Positions 32,801 to 41,887 of a DNA stretch of 64,000 bases are shown in pieces. Where the stretch lies: NCBI RefSeq assembly GCF_039535785.1, contig NZ_BAAAXV010000001.1, forward strand, positions 2,356,001 through 2,420,000, given 5' to 3'. The first letter of the stretch is position 1, and each line of letters begins with the position of its first letter. A model generated the notes under the pieces. It did no database searches. It was not told where the DNA came from and was given only the letters and a program-made list of their open reading frames with translations. The stretch comes from Nonomuraea helvata (GTDB taxonomy: Bacteria; Actinomycetota; Actinomycetes; Streptosporangiales; Streptosporangiaceae). A program made the position numbers and the translations under genes.

Positions 32801-34198
32801 ATGAACAACGATAGCAGTATCGCCCAAGTCGCCGCGATGCTGCGCGAAGAGGCCACGCGGCTCGGCCCCGGGGCACGGCTGCCGTCCAACCGGGAGATCA
32901 TGCGGCGGCACAACGTCAGCCCCGTCACCGTGTCCCGGGCCATCGGGCAGTTGGCCGCCGAGGGACGGGTGGTCGCGAAGCCGGGCAGTGGGGTGTTCGT
33001 GACGCCGCAGGTCACCGGAGGACGGGACGCCGCCGACCTCTCCTGGCAGACCGTGGCGCTCGGCGACAGGGTCGTGGACGGGGACCCCGTGGCGACCTTG
33101 CTGGCGGGGGCCGCCGAAGGGGTGGTGCCCATGACCGGCGGATATCTGCGGGCGGGGCTGCGGCCGGACAAGCAGCTGGCGGCCGCGGCGGCGCGTGCCG
33201 TGCGGAGGCCGGACGCCTGGGCCATGCCGCCCCTGGCGGGCCTGCTCGAGCTGCGGAGGTGGTTCGCGCGGCAGGCCGGAGGCGACATGACCGCGGCCGA
33301 CGCGTTGATCGTGAGCGGCGGCCAGGCGGCGCTCACGCATGCCTTCAGGGCGCTGGCGGCCCCGGGCACGCCGGTGCTGGTCGAGACGCCCACCTATCCG
33401 GGGGCGCTGGCGGCGGCCAGGGCGGCCGGGCTGCGGGCCACGGCCGTCCCCATGGACAGGGACGGCGTACGTCTTGAGCTCCTGGCCGAGGCGTTCGCCG
33501 TCACCGGGGCGCGGGTCTTCTTCTGCCAGCCCACCCTGCACAACCCGTCGGGAGCCACCCTGACGGTCGAGCGCAGGGAGCAGGTGCTGCAGGTCGCCAG
33601 GGCGGCGGGGGCGTTCGTGATCGAGGATGACTTCGCCTGTTATCTGACCGAGCAGGCGCCCCCTTCCCTGGCGTCCATGGATCAGCACGGGACCGTCGTC
33701 CATGTGAAGTCGCTGACGAAGATCCTGTCACCGAGCATGCGGGTGGCGGCCGTCATCGCCAGAGGCCCCGCCGCCCACCGGCTGCGGGCGAGCCAGCTCG
33801 TGGAGTCGTTCTTCGTGGCACGGCCGCTGCAGGAGACGGCGCTGGAGTTCGTGGGATCGCCGGCCTGGCCGCGGCATCTGACGGCCGTGCACGCCGAGAT
33901 CAGGACCAGGCGCGACGCGCTGGCGACCGCTCTGGCCGCCCGCATGCCGCAGGCGGAGGTGCATCTGCTGCCCATCGGCGGGATGCACCTGTGGGTCCGG
34001 CTGCCCGCAGAGGTCGACGAGAACACCCTGGTCGAGGCCGCGAGGCGCAACGGGGTGCTGGTGAGCCCGGGCCGGATGTACTACCCGTCCGAGCCACCGG
34101 GTCCCAGGATCCGGCTGACCCACATGGCCGCCGCCCATCTCGCGGAGCTGCACGAAGGAGTCCGGCGGCTCGCCCAGACGCTGACCGCGATCTTGTAG
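32801..34198 (+). CDS. MocR-family regulator (GntR helix-turn-helix plus aminotransferase-like domain)
   Basis: This 465-residue regulator starts MNNDSSIAQVAAMLREEATRLGPG. Residues about 5-72 form a GntR winged helix (LPSNREIMRRHNVSPVTVSRAIGQLAAEGRVV). Residues about 100-465 form a fold-type I PLP aminotransferase-like domain (VSGGQAALTHAFRALAAPGTPVLVETPTYPGAL, HNPSGATL) with the PLP Lys in HVKSLTKILSPSMRVA. MocR proteins usually sense PLP-linked amino compounds and regulate a divergent neighbour, here the EamA transporter. The short AT-rich start region has no ribosome-binding site. Confidence 0.93.
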   Translation: MNNDSSIAQVAAMLREEATRLGPGARLPSNREIMRRHNVSPVTVSRAIGQLAAEGRVVAKPGSGVFVTPQVTGGRDAADLSWQTVALGDRVVDGDPVATLLAGAAEGVVPMTGGYLRAGLRPDKQLAAAAARAVRRPDAWAMPPLAGLLELRRWFARQAGGDMTAADALIVSGGQAALTHAFRALAAPGTPVLVETPTYPGALAAARAAGLRATAVPMDRDGVRLELLAEAFAVTGARVFFCQPTLHNPSGATLTVERREQVLQVARAAGAFVIEDDFACYLTEQAPPSLASMDQHGTVVHVKSLTKILSPSMRVAAVIARGPAAHRLRASQLVESFFVARPLQETALEFVGSPAWPRHLTAVHAEIRTRRDALATALAARMPQAEVHLLPIGGMHLWVRLPAEVDENTLVEAARRNGVLVSPGRMYYPSEPPGPRIRLTHMAAAHLAELHEGVRRLAQTLTAIL

Positions 34199-34314
34199 CC
34201 GACACGCCGCTTAAGAGCCGTGAAGCGGGGTTCGCGTCGTCTCCAAGGGTCAAACACCGATACGGTGTAACTCGTGCCTTGAGGCATGAACGGCAGGCGA
34301 AGGAGCGGGCCGAG

Positions 34315-34923
34315 ATGGCAGACGTAGGCGTCCGGGCGGCCCGGCGCGAGGACGTGCTCCAGGTTGCGAATTGTCAGATCCGCGCCTGGCGCTACGGCTA
34401 TCGGGATTTCCTCCCCGAGGGCCCCCTCGAGCAGATGACAGGCCCGGCAGCCGAGAAGATGTGGCTCCGTCAGTGGGACGAGGCGATCGTCGCCCCGCCC
34501 ACCCCCAGGCACAGGGTCCTGGTGGCGGTGGAGACCATCCTGGACACCGAGGGCTTTCCCGCCCTCGGCGCGGGCGGCAGCGCCGCCCTGACCACCCCCC
34601 GGGGGGGCGAACGCGTGGTGGGGCTGGCCTCACACGCTCCCGCCGAGGATCCCGACCTGGATCCCACCGTGGCGGCCGAGATGCTGACGTTGCTGGTCGA
34701 CCCCGATTTCGTACGGAGGGGTCACGGCAGCCGCCTGCTCAACGCGACCGTCGACTACCTGCGCGACGACGGCTTCCGGCAGATCGTCACCTGGGTGTTC
34801 GCCGACAACTACGCGGTGCTCGGTTTCCTGGAGTCGGCGGGCTGGGGCGAGGACATGGCCGAGCGCGTGCTGGACATGGGCCGCCCGATCAGGATGGTCA
34901 GGCTCACCACGGACATCAGCTAG
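34315..34923 (+). CDS. GNAT-family N-acetyltransferase
   Basis: This 202-residue acetyltransferase begins MADVGVRAARREDVLQVANCQIRAWRYGYRDFLP. The CoA-binding motif is LTLLVDPDFVRRGHGSRLLNATVDYL, followed by VTWVFADNYAVLGFLESAGWGEDMAERVLDM. AGGAG lies nine bases before ATG 34315. The MenA gene follows after 14 bases on the same strand, so they may be co-transcribed. Substrate unknown. Confidence 0.88.
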   Translation: MADVGVRAARREDVLQVANCQIRAWRYGYRDFLPEGPLEQMTGPAAEKMWLRQWDEAIVAPPTPRHRVLVAVETILDTEGFPALGAGGSAALTTPRGGERVVGLASHAPAEDPDLDPTVAAEMLTLLVDPDFVRRGHGSRLLNATVDYLRDDGFRQIVTWVFADNYAVLGFLESAGWGEDMAERVLDMGRPIRMVRLTTDIS

Positions 34924-34937
34924 AGGACGAACGACAT

Positions 34938-35813
34938 ATGGCAACCCCCGGCCAGTGGATCGCCGGCGCACGCCCGCGTACCCTCGCGAACGCCGTCGTG
35001 CCCGTCATGGTGGGCACCGGAGTGGCGATCGGGCAAGGCGGATTCGTGTGGTGGCGGGCGGTCCTGGCACTGCTCGTGGCGCTCTCGCTGCAGATCGGCG
35101 TCAACTACGCCAACGACTACAGCGACGGCATCCGCGGCACCGACGACCAGCGGGTCGGCCCGATGCGGCTGGTGGGCTCGCGCGTGGCCCCGCCGCGGCA
35201 GGTGCTGACCGCCGCGCTGACCTGTTTCGGGGTCGCGGCGGTGCTGGGGCTGGTCCTGGTGGTCGTCACGCGGGCGTGGTGGATCCTGGTGGTGGGCGCC
35301 GCGTGCATCGCCGCCGCCTGGTTCTACACGGGCGGCAAGCGCCCGTACGGCTACCGCGGGCTGGGCGAGCTGGCCGTGTTCGTGTTCTTCGGCGTCGTCC
35401 CCGTGATGGGCACGGCGTACGTGCAGACCGAGTCGCTGAGCTGGCCCGCCTTCTTCGCGTCGATTCCGGTCGGGCTGCTCTCGTGCTCGATGCTCGTGGT
35501 CAACAACCTGCGCGACATCGGGACGGACACCCAGTCGGGCAAGCGCACGCTGGCCGTGATGCTGGGGGCCGAGCGCACCCGTGCGCTCTATGTGGCCTGC
35601 CAGGTGGTGCCGTTCGTGGTGGCGCTGGGGATGGTCGTGATCACGCCGTGGACCGCGCTCGCCCTGCTCGCCGTGCCGCTGGCGATCCCCGCGATCAAAA
35701 CCGTGCTGGCCAAGGCCGTGGGCCCGGCGCTGATCGCGGTGCTGCAGCAGACGGGCAAGCTGCAGATGGCGTACGGGCTCCTGTTCGCGGTGGGACTCGC
35801 GATCATCTTCTAG
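34938..35813 (+). CDS. menA: 1,4-dihydroxy-2-naphthoate polyprenyltransferase
   Basis: This integral membrane prenyltransferase attaches the isoprenoid tail to the menaquinone head group. The 291-residue UbiA-family protein has about eight helices. The first Asp-rich motif is NYANDYSDGIRGTDD and the second is NLRDIGTDTQSGKRTLAVMLG, both needed for Mg-prenyl diphosphate binding. GAGGACGA lies before ATG 34938. It is followed after ten bases by the adenosine deaminase-like gene. A MenA homologue can serve either the classical or another naphthoquinone route; the pathway cannot be decided here. Confidence 0.93.
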   Translation: MATPGQWIAGARPRTLANAVVPVMVGTGVAIGQGGFVWWRAVLALLVALSLQIGVNYANDYSDGIRGTDDQRVGPMRLVGSRVAPPRQVLTAALTCFGVAAVLGLVLVVVTRAWWILVVGAACIAAAWFYTGGKRPYGYRGLGELAVFVFFGVVPVMGTAYVQTESLSWPAFFASIPVGLLSCSMLVVNNLRDIGTDTQSGKRTLAVMLGAERTRALYVACQVVPFVVALGMVVITPWTALALLAVPLAIPAIKTVLAKAVGPALIAVLQQTGKLQMAYGLLFAVGLAIIF

Positions 35814-35823
35814 GCTGAGTCGG

Positions 35824-36846
35824 GTGAAGGACTTCATCGCCGGACTCCCCAAGTGCGAGCTGCACCTGCACATCGAGGGCACGCTGGAGCCCGAGCTCAA
35901 GTTCGAGCTCGCCGAACGCAACGGCCTGGAGCTGCCGTACGCCTCCGTCGAGGAGATGCGGGCCGCCTATGACTTCGACGACCTGCCCTCCTTCCTCAGG
36001 ATCTACTACGAGGGCATGCAGGTGCTCCGCACCGAGCCCGACTTCTACGACCTGGCCATGGCCTACTTGCGCAAGGCCGCCGAGCAGAACGTCCGCTACG
36101 CGGAGATCTTCTTCGACCCACAGGCCCACACCTCGCGAGGCGTGTCCTTTGACGTGGTGATCAGGGGCCTGCGGCGGGCGCTGATGGACGCCGAGGCGCG
36201 GCTCGGGGTGCGGGCGCAGCTCATCATGTGCTTCCTGCGCGACTTCCAGGCCGAGTACGCGATGGCGACGCTGCTGGAGTCGCTGCCGTACAAGGAGTAG
36301 ATCGTGGGCGTGGGGCTCGACTCCGACGAGAAGGGCAACCCGCCGGTCAAGTTCGCGGCGGTCTACGAGCGCGCCAGGCAGGAGGGCTACCTGCTCACCA
36401 TGCACTGCGACGTCGACCAGGACGACTCGATCGAGCACATCCGCCAGGCCGTCGAGGACATCGGCGTCAACCGCGTCGACCACGGCGTCAACATCCTGGA
36501 GGACCAGCGACTGGTCCAGGTGGTGCTGGAGCGGGGCATGGGGCTGACCTGCTGTCCGATCTCCAACGGCTACGTCACCGACTCGATGAAGGCCGAGGGC
36601 ATCCGCACGCTGATGGACCTGGGCGTGCGGGTGACGATCAACTCCGACGACCCCGCCTATTTCGCGAGTTACGTCGGCGAGAACCTCGAGGCGCTCCAGG
36701 AGGCCCTCGAGCTCACCCACGAGGAGCTGGCCCAGCTCGAACGGAACGCCTTCGAGATCACCTGGCTGCCCCGCCATCTCAAGGACGCCTACCTGGCCGA
36801 GGTCGACGCATATCTCCAGTCGCGAGGCGATATCACAGTTCGATAA
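35824..36846 (+). pseudogene. add: Adenosine deaminase-family gene interrupted by one in-frame amber codon
   Basis: If the TAG at 36298-36300 is read through, one continuous frame gives a 340-residue adenosine/aminodeoxyfutalosine deaminase-like zinc enzyme of normal length. The N-terminal half holds the zinc motif ELHLHIEGT (His14, His16). The half after the stop begins IVGVGLDSDEKGNPP and holds TMHCD, VDHGVNIL and INSDDPAYF with the remaining zinc and catalytic residues. Split at residue 159, neither half can make the active site. A GTG at 36304 could start the second half but would not restore function. A single C-to-T change of a CAG codon would create the stop. Start GTG 35824 follows menA closely. 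Confidence 0.85.
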
Positions 36847-36896
36847 CCCGCGATATTCGGCGATGCCGACGATGCATCCTCTTACTAGGGGGAATC

Positions 36897-38147
36897 ATGC
36901 CCGATATCGCGATGCTCTCGGACGCGCCGGTGGATTGGCGCGGGGACCTTCTCCAGTTCCGGCGGTACGTCGACCCGCTCGTTTCGGTCATTACCAATCC
37001 GCGCACCCAGACGCCGTTCACGATCGGCGTTTTCGGCGCGTGGGGAAGCGGTAAATCGACCCTGCTGCACATGGTCGACCAGCGGCTCCTCGACCGGCAC
37101 GGCGCGGAGTTCGTACGCGTGCATTTCAACCCCTGGGTGCACCGCCGCGAGCCCGAGATGCTCCTCCCCCTCCTGAACGCCCTGCACACGGCGCTGGACC
37201 AGGACCCCGCGCACCGCTTCGCCGACAGCGTCAAGCGGCTCGGCGTCATCATGCTGAACCTCGCCGCCGACGAGCTGCTGAAGCGGATCAACGTGGGCTC
37301 GGCGAGCGTGGAGAAGATCGGCAAGCTCGCGCAGCAGTACGCCGAGATCCGCGGCCAGGTCGACAGCCAGACCGGCCGTCTGCGCGGGCTCCTGCAGGAG
37401 GAGGCCGACCGCCTGGCCGGAAAGGGCAGGAAAATCATCTTCTTCGTTGACGACCTCGACAGGTGCGAGCCCGACCAGATCATCGACGTGCTGGAGTCGA
37501 TCAAGCTCTTCCTCGACCTCAAGAACGTCTTCGTGATGATCGCGCTCTCCAAGGACGTGGTCGACCGCGGGGTGTCGGTGAAGTACAAGCCGTTCGGCTT
37601 CCCCGATCACGCCGTCATCGCCGACGACTACCTCGACAAGATGATCCAGCTCCCGCTGCACCTCTACCCGATCGGCTCCGCGGAGGTGGGCGGCTTCATC
37701 CGCGGCTCGCTCCTGGGCGACCTGGCGGGTAAGCACGTCGCGACGCTGGAGAGGATCGTCGCGCCGAATCCGAGAAAGATCAAACGCGTGCTCAACCTGC
37801 TGCGGGTGACGGAGGCCATCATCGAGGGCACGCCGCGCCTCGCCGGGTTACAGCCCGACCTGGTCGTGCGCCTGGTGGTGCTGCGCGTGCAGAGCCCCGA
37901 GCTGTTCATGGACGTGGTGCGGCAGCCGGCGCTGCTGGTGGCTCTGGAGCTGGTCCACCAGGACAAGCTGGCCACCGACGCGCTCCAGGGCTTCCAGCTG
38001 CGCTTCGGCGCGCGGGCCGAGGAGATCCAGGCCTTGACGAAGGCGTACCACGGCAGGCACGACTTCCTCGCGCCGCTGTTCACCGGCTCGGCGTTCGAGC
38101 CGGCCGCCGCCGAGCTGCCCGACTACCTGACCATGATCGGTGGATGA
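36897..38147 (+). CDS. KAP-family P-loop NTPase
   Basis: This 416-residue ATPase has Walker A GVFGAWGSGKSTLLHMV (Lys53), the KAP hallmark FVRVHFNPWVHRREPEML, and Walker B RKIIFFVDDLDRCEPDQIIDVLESIKLFLDLKNVFVMIALSKDVV. NPRKIKRVLNLLRV is the sensor region. KAP NTPases act as membrane-associated regulatory ATPases and recur in bacterial conflict systems. No transmembrane helix pair interrupts the domain here. AGGGGG lies six bases before ATG 36897. Its end overlaps the next gene by eight bases, starting a coupled three-gene ATPase operon upstream of fxsB. Confidence 0.9.
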   Translation: MPDIAMLSDAPVDWRGDLLQFRRYVDPLVSVITNPRTQTPFTIGVFGAWGSGKSTLLHMVDQRLLDRHGAEFVRVHFNPWVHRREPEMLLPLLNALHTALDQDPAHRFADSVKRLGVIMLNLAADELLKRINVGSASVEKIGKLAQQYAEIRGQVDSQTGRLRGLLQEEADRLAGKGRKIIFFVDDLDRCEPDQIIDVLESIKLFLDLKNVFVMIALSKDVVDRGVSVKYKPFGFPDHAVIADDYLDKMIQLPLHLYPIGSAEVGGFIRGSLLGDLAGKHVATLERIVAPNPRKIKRVLNLLRVTEAIIEGTPRLAGLQPDLVVRLVVLRVQSPELFMDVVRQPALLVALELVHQDKLATDALQGFQLRFGARAEEIQALTKAYHGRHDFLAPLFTGSAFEPAAAELPDYLTMIGG

Positions 38148-39129
38148 GATGCACCCCGCCGACGCCCGCTACGAGCTCTACGGCCTGGAGGAGAACCCCT
38201 ACGCCGTCAGGCCTCTGGACGCCGTCGCCTGCGACTCCGACCGCGAGCTGCTGCTCGAGCTGGCCGGCATCCGCCTGCGGGCGATCGAGGAGGCCGTCCG
38301 GCGGGCGGTCGCCAGGAGGCGGCCCGCTTTCTTCCTGATCACCGGTGTGGGCAAGAGCGGCCGGACCTCGCTGGCCAACCACGTGATGCGCCTCTACAGG
38401 GACGCCTGCGACAGGCCGGACTACACGTTCGTGACCCATGAGGCCGAGCCGGAGGACATGACGCACGACGCGTACGCGCAGATGTGCTCCACGCTGCTCG
38501 ACCTGCGCAACAAGATGAACGAGTGCGCGATCAGGATCCCCGACGAGCTGCGCGCCCGCTTCACCGAGCTGAGCCGCCGCAGCAGCACGGACCCGATGAA
38601 CGAGTACGACCTGCAGGAGATCGCCGGGTTCGCCGGCGCCACCTTCGCCGCCGCGAACGTCGGCTTCGGCATCCGGTACGAGAGCGTGCCGACCAAGAAG
38701 CTGATCTGGCTGGCCACCAAGGTGTTCGAGAGCACGAGCACGGTCGTCGTCTTCATCGTGGACGCCTACGACCACGCCAACACCGCCCAGCTGACCATGG
38801 CCGACCGGGAGCGGTTCGCCACGCGGGGGCAGATCGTGGACCTGGGCACCCTGACGCCGGAGCAGATCGCCGAGCTGGCCCGCCGCCGGTGGAACGGCAG
38901 GCCGCCCCCGCCCTTCCACGACGAGGGGCTCAGGGACGCCCTGAGCGGTCGCACGTACACCGTGGGCCAGGCCATGCGGCGGCTGGAGCTGCTGCTCGAG
39001 TTCCGCCTCAGAGAGTACGAGAAGGACGACCCGTGGCCGACGGCCGACCTGCACATGCCCGAGAACTGGCTGCGGCTGAGGATCTGGCAGGGCGACAGAT
39101 GGAACGGGCTTGGAGGCATCCATGGCTGA
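38140..39129 (+). CDS. AAA-type ATPase-like protein with altered Walker A
   Basis: This 329-residue protein starts at GTG 38140, eight bases inside the preceding gene. It has the N-terminal YELYGLEENPYAVRPL seen in conflict-associated AAA proteins. The P-loop-like FFLITGVGKSGRTSLANHV has Arg where the canonical Lys of GxxxxGK should be. Walker B is STVVVFIVDAYDHAN. LTPEQIAELARRRWNG follows as a C-terminal lid-like region. ATP hydrolysis may be weak or absent, which would suit an adaptor or sensor subunit. It again overlaps the next gene by eight bases. Confidence 0.75.
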   Translation: MDEMHPADARYELYGLEENPYAVRPLDAVACDSDRELLLELAGIRLRAIEEAVRRAVARRRPAFFLITGVGKSGRTSLANHVMRLYRDACDRPDYTFVTHEAEPEDMTHDAYAQMCSTLLDLRNKMNECAIRIPDELRARFTELSRRSSTDPMNEYDLQEIAGFAGATFAAANVGFGIRYESVPTKKLIWLATKVFESTSTVVVFIVDAYDHANTAQLTMADRERFATRGQIVDLGTLTPEQIAELARRRWNGRPPPPFHDEGLRDALSGRTYTVGQAMRRLELLLEFRLREYEKDDPWPTADLHMPENWLRLRIWQGDRWNGLGGIHG

Positions 39130-41791
39130 CTACCCGCGGCGCAACCCCTTCCCGGCCCGGGGCACCTCCAGCGCGGAGGAGACCTCCCTGCCCGGCTTCC
39201 TGAGCGACTGGTCGCGCCAGACCCCCACCGCGATCCTCCCTGGCGTGCGCGGCGCCGTGCGGGTGGCAAGGGCGTACCTCGAGGGCTTCCCTCGCGACGG
39301 CGCGCTCAGCTGCGTGTACGGCGCCCACGGCACCGGCAAGACACACGCCGCCCGCCACATGATGGCGTTCGTCCACAGTGAGAACCCCGAGGCGATCCAG
39401 GTCTACCTGCGCTTCCAGGAGGACGACTTCGTCGCCGCCTACCGCCGCCTGGTCTCCCAGCTGCCGCAGACGCTGCTCGCCGACCTGAGCCTGAGCTACC
39501 TGGGCACGATCGAGGACGACCTGGCCGCCAGAGCGGCTGTCCCCGCCGCGGGCGAGCCGATGGAGCTGCTCGGCGCCGACCAGGTCGAGACCGGGGAGGT
39601 GCTGGAGGAACAGGCCAAGGAGATCGCCGCCGTGGCCGGCGACGCGCCGAGGTTCCAGCGGGCGCTGTCGTACCTGATCAGGCCCGGCTACTCCGAGGCC
39701 GCCTACGACTGGCTGTGCGGCAGGCCGATCAGCGCCGAGGCCGCGGCCGCGATCGGGGTCGGCGGCCGGATCGACGACCCCGTGACCTGCCGCTACGGCC
39801 TGCAGCTGCTGACCACGCTGGTGACCAGGGGCGGGCGGCCGTTCGTGGTGGTGCTCGACCAGTGCGAGAAGTTCCTGCTGGAGGACGGCGAGCCGGTGCC
39901 CGCCAACGCCGGTCTCCTTCAGGGCCTGGTCGAGGTGATCCCGCGGGCCCGCGGGCTGCTGCTGCTCGTGACCAGCGAGAGCGGATGGGACGCCATGCCG
40001 CAGGACCTGCGCCAGCGGCTCGGCGCCGGAGCCTGTCACCTGCTGCCGCTCACGCCGGACGAGGCGCGGCAGGTGCTGGCGGCGTACATCGGCGCCGCTT
40101 CCAAGGGCTCCTCCGACGGCATCCGGCCGTTCACCGAGAAGGGCCTGCTGGAGCTGCTGCGCCACAGCAGCGGCAACATCCGCCTGCTGCTGCAGTTCGC
40201 CTGGTCGAGCTTCGAGGACGCGGCGCCGCGATCGTCGCCGATCGACGCCGGAGTGGTCGCTCGTGCCGCGGCCCGCCACAGCCGCTCCCCCAGCCTCGCC
40301 CGTCTGGCGATGCTCGTCGAGAACGAGCTGCACGCGGGCGGGCTCAGCGCGGAACGGGTCGAGGAGAACGGCCGGATCATGTCGTTCCGGCTGCCCGACC
40401 GGGGCGAGCCACGAGTGGTGATCAAGCTGTCCGAGGCGGTGTTCTTCGACGACGAGGCGCTGAACGCGACCGAGCTCGTCGGCTCCACCGCCCGCTCGAC
40501 CTTCACGGCGCTGCTGGTCACGGGGTACGTCAGCCCGCTGGTGCTGGACGTGCTGCGTGGCGCGCTGCACGCGGTGCTGGTGGCCGACGGCTCCGCCGGC
40601 TTCGCCCGCGAGCTGCACGGGCTCGTCGAGCGGATCGCCTCCATGCCCGCACGGAACGCCCGGTGGGGCGAGTTCGACCTGACCGCGCGAGCACGCCTTG
40701 AGGAGCTGTACGCCGACCGGCTCGGCGAGGCGGCGACGCTGCGCCACGAGCTCGCCAAGCTGGCCGAGCGGCTGGAGGACGACCAGCGCAGACCGCGTCC
40801 CGGCTGGCCCGCCCGGCGCGCGGACCTGGTGGAGCGCGTCTCCCAGGCCAGGGCCGAGCGCGCCGCGGCCGACTGGGAGGAGTTCCGCAGGAGCCGCACC
40901 GACGTCGTCAACCAGCGGGAGACGCTGCTCGGCTGGCTGGCCGTGGCCGTCGGCGCGACGGCGGTGCTGACCGTCATCGCCCTGGCGACCGCCTCGCTCC
41001 ACACGATCCCGTTGAGCGCGGCGCTGGTGGCGGGAGCGCTCGGCGCGGCGGTCGGCGCCGTGCTCGCCCAGAGGAGACTGGCCGCGGTCAGGGTGGGCCA
41101 TCCGAAGGCGGTCCTGCGGTCCGAGCGCGACCTCGACCGGCTCGCCCGCGAGACCGTGCCCGACGCCCGCTCCGTCGATCCGCTCAGGCGCTACGCCTAC
41201 GCGCTCAAGGAGGACCCGGACGAGGCCTATCCCCAGCTGGCGGAGGCCCTGCTGCGGGAGTCGCTGCCCCTCGTCAGGCAGGCCATGGGGCACCGCCTGG
41301 CCGCTTCCACCCGCCTGGCCGCGGACTGCGTGCCCGAGGTGCTGCGCGGGCGGCGCGAGGGCGTGCCCGAGATCCTGCTGCTGCTGACGCGCAGGCAGCG
41401 GCGCGCCGAGTCGGGGCCGCCGCGCGCGCTCCGCGACCTGCCACCCGAGCTGCGCGTGCTCCTCGCGCTCGCCAACCCGGACGCGCTCGAACTGGCCGAC
41501 GGCGCCCTCACGCAGCAACCCGCCGACCTGGCGCTGGAGGCGCTCGGCGTGCGCGGGCCGCAGCACCTGCTCGCGCTGGCCTTCCGCGGCGGCGTGCCTC
41601 AGACCGCGCCGATCGAGATCCCGCCGACCGCGCTCAGAGCCACCGCGCACCTGCTGTCCCCACTGGAACGCGACGGGCTCGGCACATACGACTGGCTCCC
41701 GGTGATCACGAAAATAGATGATCTATACCTATTTTTCGAGGAATTGCTCTATTACCAAGAGGAAATTCGCTCTAGCAGCCATAAATCTTGA
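39122..41791 (+). CDS. Large membrane-anchored P-loop ATPase
   Basis: This 889-residue protein starts at ATG 39122 with GGAGG upstream. The N-terminal ATPase has Walker A CVYGAHGTGKTHAARHM (about residue 65) and Walker B RPFVVVLDQCEKFLLED (about 240), and a winged-helix-like segment follows. Two adjacent hydrophobic segments, LLGWLAVAVGATAVLTVIALATASL and PLSAALVAGALGAAVGAVLA (about 620-665), should anchor it as a hairpin. The C-terminal 220 residues are helical and repeat-like. The last 30 codons and the 96-base gap after them are notably AT-richer than the rest. I do not know a named family; it completes a three-ATPase operon. Confidence 0.75.
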   Translation: MADYPRRNPFPARGTSSAEETSLPGFLSDWSRQTPTAILPGVRGAVRVARAYLEGFPRDGALSCVYGAHGTGKTHAARHMMAFVHSENPEAIQVYLRFQEDDFVAAYRRLVSQLPQTLLADLSLSYLGTIEDDLAARAAVPAAGEPMELLGADQVETGEVLEEQAKEIAAVAGDAPRFQRALSYLIRPGYSEAAYDWLCGRPISAEAAAAIGVGGRIDDPVTCRYGLQLLTTLVTRGGRPFVVVLDQCEKFLLEDGEPVPANAGLLQGLVEVIPRARGLLLLVTSESGWDAMPQDLRQRLGAGACHLLPLTPDEARQVLAAYIGAASKGSSDGIRPFTEKGLLELLRHSSGNIRLLLQFAWSSFEDAAPRSSPIDAGVVARAAARHSRSPSLARLAMLVENELHAGGLSAERVEENGRIMSFRLPDRGEPRVVIKLSEAVFFDDEALNATELVGSTARSTFTALLVTGYVSPLVLDVLRGALHAVLVADGSAGFARELHGLVERIASMPARNARWGEFDLTARARLEELYADRLGEAATLRHELAKLAERLEDDQRRPRPGWPARRADLVERVSQARAERAAADWEEFRRSRTDVVNQRETLLGWLAVAVGATAVLTVIALATASLHTIPLSAALVAGALGAAVGAVLAQRRLAAVRVGHPKAVLRSERDLDRLARETVPDARSVDPLRRYAYALKEDPDEAYPQLAEALLRESLPLVRQAMGHRLAASTRLAADCVPEVLRGRREGVPEILLLLTRRQRRAESGPPRALRDLPPELRVLLALANPDALELADGALTQQPADLALEALGVRGPQHLLALAFRGGVPQTAPIEIPPTALRATAHLLSPLERDGLGTYDWLPVITKIDDLYLFFEELLYYQEEIRSSSHKS

Positions 41792-41887
41792 CTAGCCCTC
41801 GAAGTCGTGAGACATAGGGACCGGGGCCAGCGCCGTTCCCGCTCGATCGAGCCCAGGATGGGGCGCACGACGCATAAGGGGTAGCCG

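Noticed and set aside
36304-36846. Independent gene starting at GTG 36304
   Set aside because: It is the in-frame continuation of the adenosine deaminase gene after a nonsense codon and contains only half the active site.
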